A stretch of DNA of 13,258 nucleotides from Gloeopeniophorella convolvens (taxonomy: Eukaryota > Basidiomycota > Agaricomycetes > Russulales): assembly GCA_022496205.1 (NCBI GenBank), contig WTXD01000292.1, forward strand, positions 1-13,258, in the 5' to 3' direction. A program made the translations under genes and the position numbers. Positions 8,288 to 13,258 of the stretch are shown piece after piece (the stretch's first letter is position 1; every line of letters starts with the position of its first letter). The notes beneath the pieces were generated by a model. The model did no database searches. It worked only from the letters and a program-made list of their open reading frames with translations, and had not been told where the DNA came from.

Positions 8288-9481
8288 TATATCGTCTTTG
8301 GCTACGCTCCCTCATCTTCCGCGTGCGTCCCGCCACACCGCCCCACCCCGCACCGAGCTGAGCCCGCGCACCAAGCCTCCGCCGCACGTTATCAACGAAA
8401 GTGCGCTCCCCGCCCACTCCCTCCGCATCGTTGCGCTGACCTCCGAGCGCGCGCGCATCAGCCCCGGGCTTCCTAAAGGGCTACGTGCGCCGCTTCGCAC
8501 AAAAGTCGCACGACCACCGCAGAACGCCAGAGGTGCGCACACCTTCCTCCTCTCCATGATGAGACGCGATGAGACGCGATGGGCGGTGCAGCACCCCGGG
8601 CGCGTCGTCACGCTCGTGCACCAGGAGGACTGGGCCGCGTCCTCAGCGGCTGACGCGTTCTCGTACGAGGACGTTTTCTGGGGTGCGTGCGCGTGCCGGT
8701 TGCGTGGGTGGTGGTGGTGGTGGTGGTGGCTAGCGGCGGTGGTGAGGGGCAGACGTAGCGTTCACGATCGACCCTGCGCACGCGTGGGCGGTGTGTGACG
8801 AGCTCGATGCGCCGCGCGTCCTACTATGTGTGCCTCTGGCTGGCGGCGGCCGCAGCGGCAGACTGCCGCGAAAAGGTGCGCAGCCTCCGCCCCCGGGCGC
8901 GCCGTATAATGCTCACCGTGCAGGACGGCCACACGCCCGAGCACGTAGACGTCTACGCGCACGTGCCGGACGGCACGGAGCACGCCGCGGTGACCGGTCC
9001 CGCGCGCCGAATGCTACGTCGGGCGCAGCGACAACCCGCCTTCGGTTGCGTCACGCGCCCTCCTGCCTCGTGCTTACCGCTGGCACGCAGTCGGCGCGGA
9101 GCCGCGCGCTCACACGCACGATATGGGCCGCCGCGGGACCGCCAGAGCGCAACAAGGTGCGTCGCGGGCCTGGGTACGGGCGCGAGCGCGGGCGCGGGCG
9201 CGTGGCTGACGCGTACACAGGACTGCGTGCACAATCTCGCGGCGGCAGTGCGCGCGCTCGCGCCCGAGGCGCACAGCTCGCACATGTTCACGCTCGAGGT
9301 GCGTGCTTCCCTCCTGTCCTGCGCGCGTGGTGGGGGAGTGGGCTCATGCGACATGCTATTCGTGTGGGCGGGTGGATAGGTGCGGCTGCACGAACTGGGC
9401 CGCGCAGCTGCAGCAGAGACGGTCGCGGAGGCCTGCGCTTCAGGTCGGCACGGTCACGGGAAGCGTACACCACCTGCATAA
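8288..9481 (+). CDS. GCG1: ChaC-type gamma-glutamylcyclotransferase, disrupted as read
   Basis: ChaC/Gcg1 enzymes cleave glutathione to 5-oxoproline and Cys-Gly in the cytosol. Ten exons rebuild about 216 residues, the normal length: 8288-8322, 8376-8400, 8462-8532, 8592-8682, 8759-8806, 8862-8875, 8924-9044, 9091-9156, 9221-9298, 9380-9481. Motifs in order: YIVFGY(G)SLIFR, PPPHVI, PGFLKGYVRRFAQKSHDHR, PGRVVTLVHQEDW, FTIDPAHAW, CREKDGH (its Glu aligns with the ChaC catalytic acid), PEHVDVYAH, ECYVGRSDNP, RTIWAAAG..RNK, HNLAAAVRALAPEAHSSHMFTLE. All exon phases agree except exon 1 (one G missing at about 8306, breaking GYGSL) and exon 7 (frame change near 9000). No in-frame ATG is visible upstream. 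The intron at 8807 begins AT, not GT. Tyr is replaced by Cys in DYREK and in the RNK-DYVHNLA stretch. It is either a decaying copy or a good gene with sequence errors. Confidence 0.82.
8561..8580 (+). repeat. 10-bp tandem duplication inside a ChaC intron
   Basis: GAGACGCGAT occurs twice in succession within the intron 8533-8591. It probably arose by slippage and has no coding effect. Confidence 0.8.
8706..8729 (+). repeat. (GGT)n microsatellite in a ChaC intron
   Basis: Seven consecutive GGT units plus a partial one lie within intron 8683-8758 (GTGCGT donor, CGTAG acceptor). This makes the intron 76 nt, longer than most others in the gene. Confidence 0.9.
8807..8861 (+). other. ChaC intron with non-canonical AT donor
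   Basis: Protein homology requires a junction between DEL and DCREK. The interval begins ATGCGC and ends GGCAG (55 nt). Neighbouring introns begin GTGCGC or GTGCGT, so a G-to-A change at donor position 1 is the simplest reading. It does not match the U12 AT-AC consensus. Confidence 0.55.
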
Positions 9482-9519
9482 GAACAGAATCAGATCCGGC
9501 ACGGCAGAGCTCCGAAACG

Positions 9520-9745
9520 AGAATATACATGTGCTAGAAAGATATGGGCAGGCCACGGTGTGCCTACGACTCGCACCTGTTCGCGCTCGAGGTGCGTGCT
9601 TCCGTGCTGTACCGCGCGTGCGGCTCGTTATGCACGCAGCGACTCGCTCAGCGCCGCGCCGTACGACGCGCCGTTCGGGTTCGGTGTCGCCTGCACGCTT
9701 GCGTTGGGGTCCGGGCAACTTGCCGGTTTAATCTGTTTTGAGTAA
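9520..9745 (+). pseudogene. Internally deleted fragment of a second ChaC copy
   Basis: After the first ChaC stop (9481) the same motifs reappear. ARKIWAGHG (about 9532-9558) parallels TRTIWAAAG of copy 1. It is followed almost at once by YDSHLFALE (about 9565-9591), parallel to SSHMFTLE, and then by an intron starting GTGCGTGCTTCC (9592-9639) that is near-identical to the start of copy 1's intron at 9299. The stretch from RNK to APEA, about 30 residues in copy 1, is missing between them. DSHLFALE is closer to the family consensus than copy 1's own version. No upstream exons of this copy are present, so it is a remnant of a tandem or rearranged duplicate and not a gene. Confidence 0.65.
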
Positions 9746-9996
9746 GTACGGGGTCTGCGAATACAAGGAAGTTTGTGCATACTAAGCTAACCCCGGATAG
9801 TGTCGGGTGAGGTTTTTATGGGCAGGCGGATGTGCGCCCCTAGGGAGCGAGTGGGGCCCGAGCTGTGCCTCCCCACTGCTTCGTAAACAAGGGTCTCGCG
9901 ACGGTCTCATTGAAGGGACCGCGTTCAACAAGACGTAATGGTGACCGAGCGTTCTATTGGACATGTGTAGCGTAAGTATGATGGAAGAACATATAC

Positions 9997-10397
9997 ATGG
10001 CGGGTTGGAACTTGGTAAGGACCTCCCCGCGGCCCCACATCAACGGCTTGTGCTTGAGCGCAACTCAGGGTGTCCAATCTTCGTGGATCCATATATTTTC
10101 CTGGCTACCCATACGCACACCCTGTGCATCTGCTGTGAGAGTGAGGATAGAACTTGGACAGCAGCCCTATCGTCTCGAAATTCGAGTGAGAAAAAAGTTT
10201 CTGTTCGGTGCTGTCGCTGTGCCGTTGCTGGGGCATCGCGATCACAGCAGGAGCTTGTGCAGTCGCGCACCTTTTTAAGCGAGCTGGACCAGGGGTCCGA
10301 CGACCTTCAAGCCATGCTGCAACAAGGAAGGTTGGAAGAGAGCAAGACAACCGGTAGTAGTGATACCAGTATCTTTATGCGGAGCTCAGCGCCCTAG
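9997..10397 (+). CDS. Possible two-exon gene fragment, unknown (beta-rich, C2-like?)
   Basis: An ATG at 9997 gives MAGWNL, then a 54-nt intron with GTAAGG donor and CTCAG acceptor (10015-10068). The frame then reads GVQSSWIHIFSW, VRVRIELGQQPYRLEIRVRKK, FLFGAVAVPLLG. One missing base near 10230 (after CTGGGG) links this to SRSQQELVQSRTFLSELDQG, DDLQAMLQQGRLEESK and TTGSSDTSIFMRSSAP, stopping at 10397. The alternating hydrophobic/basic strands (PYRLEIRVRKKFLFGAVAV) look like a beta-sandwich of C2 type, but I do not recognise the family. The frame break has the same one-base character as those in the receptor. It could also be the N-terminus of a second decayed receptor. Confidence 0.35.
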
Positions 10398-11648
10398 TTC
10401 GAATGTCAATTTTGCGATGATCCCGGACACAGACAGGAGACGCACCTTCGCCTAAACCCAACCCCGTCGACGGGCTTGATCACAGACCTCGTTCAAACGT
10501 TGGATGTGAGATCAGCACTAGAAGTACTTGAGAATTGAGGTGTCGGAATGGATAGTGGCAGAAGGTCTGCGAAACAACAGTTGTGTGAGTCCATATGCAT
10601 GCGTCCGCGTTCGAACCTGTTCGAACTGCGGTTCCGGAGTTTGCCGGACTCGAGGCAGTTGCTTTGTCAGGTCGCTGACAACGATGCCCGGGTCTTCGCA
10701 ACTTCCTTCAGAGCTCTGAGTCCGACCACACTCAGCTGCCGTGGCCGTGATCCTGGACAAAACCGGTCAACTGGCTCGTTCCAGAGTTCCCTCTAAACTT
10801 GGCACCTATCGCTCCCAAACGATCGAGATTCTGCCTCACTTGAGTAGCACCCAGTCAAGTTCACCGTGACCTGCTTGAACGACCCCGGCCCTCCCCAGCG
10901 CTCAGACTGTAATCTCGCCCCGCTCCATCGCCTTCTCTGCAGGCTGCCCCTTTCTCCCTGAGCAACCGCAGGCCCCTGACTCGGTCGCTGGGTCGCCGCA
11001 TTCGGGGATATCCGACGCTGGTGCGACGCGGTGCGGGATGGTTGGCACCGACTGTCCCCAGTCTGTGCATGGTGTAGTCTGTCTTCGTGGACATAGTACG
11101 CCTGTCCGGCCGCAGGATCTGGCTCGTGAGTACTTGAGTTCGCACTCTTCCCGCGCCTCGACTCCAAGTACTGACAACAGTTTTCACTTCCTCCACAGAA
11201 CAGAGGCTGTCTGCCCGAATTCTCGCCGGTTGCTGGGTCCTTGTTGTTAGTAGCGCAACTCGCTGAGTCTTCCTAAATATCTTTCGTGACTTCTCTCCGA
11301 CAAGCTTAGCATCCCTGTCCAGACTCTCAGGGTGGTGTAAAATAACTTTGGTGTGCATGGTCCTTTCCATCACCTGTGAAGGCATGACGGACGATGTTGA
11401 ACTAATTTCCATAGCATCGTCAACTCGTCGGGCTCCGACCCTGTCCGACGTGTTTGAATCCCTCCCGCCGGTGTGTGCTATTCGTTTGTTTAGTACGCTC
11501 GGTCAGCGATCATGAACAAACGACCTTCAACACAAGCACTTCTTTTTGAATACCGCTCTTGGTGCGTCTCATCACGTTCGAATTCCTGTCGCATGACGTT
11601 CATGCTAATGCAACAGTTGAAAAAGGGTATTAGCATAGGCAGGGTACA
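10398..11648. other. Stretch without a recognisable gene
   Basis: GC is close to 50 percent. Frames are open on both strands at 10500-10800 and 10793-11412 but have no recognisable motif, domain or plausible intron structure. A palindromic octamer GTTCGAAC occurs twice close together near 10607-10622. I see no transposase, reverse transcriptase or tRNA signature. Confidence 0.4.
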
Positions 11649-12302
11649 ATGGCGGATGACCAGCGAGCAGCCTATCGAATGTCATTGTGTCGCACTCAGA
11701 TGACACTATTTTACAACTGGACTCTGGAGGAGAGAACCGCACGGTATTCAGCACTCAGCTCACTTTCGAGGTACGTCGTTGGCACGCGTGACCATTGGTA
11801 TGTCGGTGATGCGAATCATCTATCCATACCACGTGATGCCCATTGCAGCGGGCTGCTCTTGCCATATCCAGCTGCACACTTCCGACCTTCTTCTGGTGCT
11901 TTGTGCGCTCAGCGCGATACTGTCCTCATCTCCTCGAATTTCCCCGCTACACACAAATACCTCCCTTCTCGAGCGACCCCGCTGAGCTCAAAGATCTACG
12001 AAGCACAATCCCTACTCCATGAACACTTCTATCAAAGGTACGCCCCAGGTTGCTTACCCCACAAGACGAATTTTCACGCCCTCAGACCAACTTCCACCAA
12101 CGACAACGGCGATTTCGAACACGGTCCACAGCCTCCATACCCAAGGATACTCCACGCGATTGTGATGCAGCAACGATGTGCAAAGGTGATGGGGTGCCGA
12201 AGTGCGCGCCCGCTCCGTCTTCAAGATGTGATGGATTGTATTCTAATCTGGACAGCAAGAGTCCTGGTTCACATATGCACGATTTCGCTGTATACTTACT
12301 AA
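11649..12302 (+). CDS. Unassigned 217-residue open reading frame
   Basis: This is the longest frame right of the ChaC locus, from ATG 11649 to the stop at 12302. The translation has no motif I recognise, no signal peptide and no coiled coil. It ends in a hydrophobic stretch (CILIWTARVLVHICTI) that could be a membrane segment. Its amino-acid make-up (many Cys, His, Arg, Ser) is typical of a chance frame. No neighbour supports it. It is listed because a frame this long is somewhat unexpected by chance at this GC level. Confidence 0.15.
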   Translation: MADDQRAAYRMSLCRTQMTLFYNWTLEERTARYSALSSLSRYVVGTRDHWYVGDANHLSIPRDAHCSGLLLPYPAAHFRPSSGALCAQRDTVLISSNFPATHKYLPSRATPLSSKIYEAQSLLHEHFYQRYAPGCLPHKTNFHALRPTSTNDNGDFEHGPQPPYPRILHAIVMQQRCAKVMGCRSARPLRLQDVMDCILIWTARVLVHICTISLYTY

Positions 12303-13088
12303 TCTCAGGTAGCCGCAACTGACGTCTTCGTGCCCCATCCGCAATCACTGTGTGCCAAACAATACGAACGGCGTACCCGAGACAAGGCCCCCCGAGCATC
12401 CCGCGGCTGTTAGTACGAGCCTCTGATTTCCGAGCTCACCCTTTCGAGCAGTCTGCATGGCTCTGCGGGCCTCCCAGGATCTGACTGACGGCCGTCATCT
12501 CACAATCGTCATAGCTGGGTTCTAATGCTGGTCCTTCGGGACAGCATGGAACAACCGTGGTGAGCATCTACTTCTGTCATCCAAAATGAGGCTGAAGAGG
12601 CCGGTTTCCAAACCACCATACTAAGCTTCGGCCGTTGATGCCGCGATTGTGCATACGATGCCCTTGCTCGTAACTTCCGTGGGGCGAATGCAGGGTAGGA
12701 CTTTGGATCCATTCATTCAAGTGTGTCTCGCTACTTTTGCGGCTTTTCGTCTTCGTGACTTACGGGTGGTTAGCGTAGACATGCGTATGCACAGTCCAGA
12801 GTCGAGGTCCTTCGTCCTCCTAGAAGGTCCTACCAAAAGGTTGCTTCGCTACAAGAATCCAGGGCCGATCACGTTCTCAGCACGTAGCGCCGGTCAGGTT
12901 CACTTCTAGCACGCGAATAGATGACACAGTCACGAGGTACATGCTACTACTAGGTGCGCCAGCTGGGCTACTTGCTTGACACCTGTGACCTCACAGTGCG
13001 CTCGTTCTTCCCTGGCTCTTTGCTCGCATCTTGCAGAGGCTAACGATGGAGCTGTTGAAGACCAGGCTGTCGCGCTCCGTTCTGAGCG
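12303..13088. other. Stretch without a recognisable gene
   Basis: Only short overlapping frames occur, on both strands, with no recognisable domain. No splice pattern I tried joined them into a familiar protein, and I saw no direct or terminal repeats that would mark a transposon. Confidence 0.4.
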
Positions 13089-13157
13089 CGGAGACAGGGT
13101 TGTCGGAGGTGACATTCTCATCTCCGAGAAATGTCACCTCTTACAACCCTGTCTCCG
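13089..13157. repeat. Near-perfect 28-bp inverted repeat (hairpin)
   Basis: The left arm (13089-13116, starting CGGAGACAGGGTTGT) and the right arm (13130-13157, ending ACAACCCTGTCTCCG) are complementary at 26 of 28 positions, with a 13-nt loop. The two mismatches are adjacent and central. A transcript from either strand would fold into a stable 69-nt stem-loop. It could be a small foldback element, a MITE remnant or a small-RNA precursor. No flanking target-site duplication is obvious. Confidence 0.85.
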
Positions 13158-13258
13158 TCTTATTCTCCCTCCCGCACCCCCCTCTCTGCCATTGTGTTGC
13201 CTCGAGATTTCAACGTAAAGTTCATTCAATGCGCTCATGCATTTCTTACCGGTTACTC

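Noticed and set aside
8791..9537. 248-residue plus-strand open frame as a protein
   Set aside because: It is a high-GC frame running through ChaC exons and introns in mixed phase. The exon-by-exon ChaC reading explains the region better.
10600..10630. tRNA B-box-like TTCGAA motifs
   Set aside because: No A-box, acceptor stem or cloverleaf could be formed around them.
10861..11412. 183-residue minus-strand open frame
   Set aside because: There is no recognisable motif, it overlaps other equally long frames, and its Arg/Ser-rich composition is typical of a chance frame.
12930..13218. Open frames overlapping the right-end hairpin as genes
   Set aside because: They are short, present on both strands and without any known motif; the inverted repeat itself explains the sequence structure.

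Overview
The window is nuclear DNA from a filamentous fungus, most likely an Agaricomycete (basidiomycete). Three things point there: short 39-81 nt introns, mostly with GTGCGT/GTGCGC donors; GC-rich coding blocks; and a large NACHT-WD40 receptor of a type that is expanded in mushroom-forming fungi. No bacterial operon, tRNA, rRNA or CRISPR array is visible.

Layout, left to right. (1) About 220-1175, minus strand: the 5' part of a DEAD-box RNA helicase, closest in feel to nucleolar Dbp3. It has a lysine/arginine-rich N-terminus and a recognisable P-loop. The homology stops soon after the P-loop, so I read it as a truncated remnant. (2) 1854 to about 7472, minus strand: the dominant feature, a roughly 1,770-residue STAND/NLR-type protein. 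It has a C2-like N-terminus, a helical region, a NACHT ATPase and about 15 WD40 repeats with a family-typical C-terminal tail. Five well-supported introns rebuild it, but about sixteen frame breaks remain in the sequence as given. (3) About 7473-8287: a gene-free divergent interval. (4) 8288-9481, plus strand: a ten-exon ChaC-type gamma-glutamylcyclotransferase (glutathione degradation). It lacks a visible ATG, has two frame breaks and one non-canonical splice donor. An internally deleted fragment of a second ChaC copy follows at about 9520-9745. (5) 9997-10397, plus strand: a low-confidence small gene or fragment with one intron and one frame break. (6) 10398-13258: no recognisable gene, one long unassigned ORF, and a strong 28-bp hairpin near the right end.

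The most important general observation is that nearly every frame break, in all the unrelated genes, looks like one missing base, often in a G, C or A run. There are almost no in-frame stops and the protein motifs are well conserved. This is either unpolished assembly error or unusually uniform decay. The truncated helicase and the deleted ChaC copy look like real degeneration. The intact NACHT and WD40 blocks suggest the receptor itself may be functional in the organism.

Functionally, the receptor would be expected to act as a cytoplasmic non-self or stress sensor: WD40 repeats as ligand surface, NACHT as nucleotide switch, N-terminal region as effector or targeting part. ChaC degrades glutathione. 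Nothing in the sequence shows that the two work together; divergent neighbourhood is the only link.
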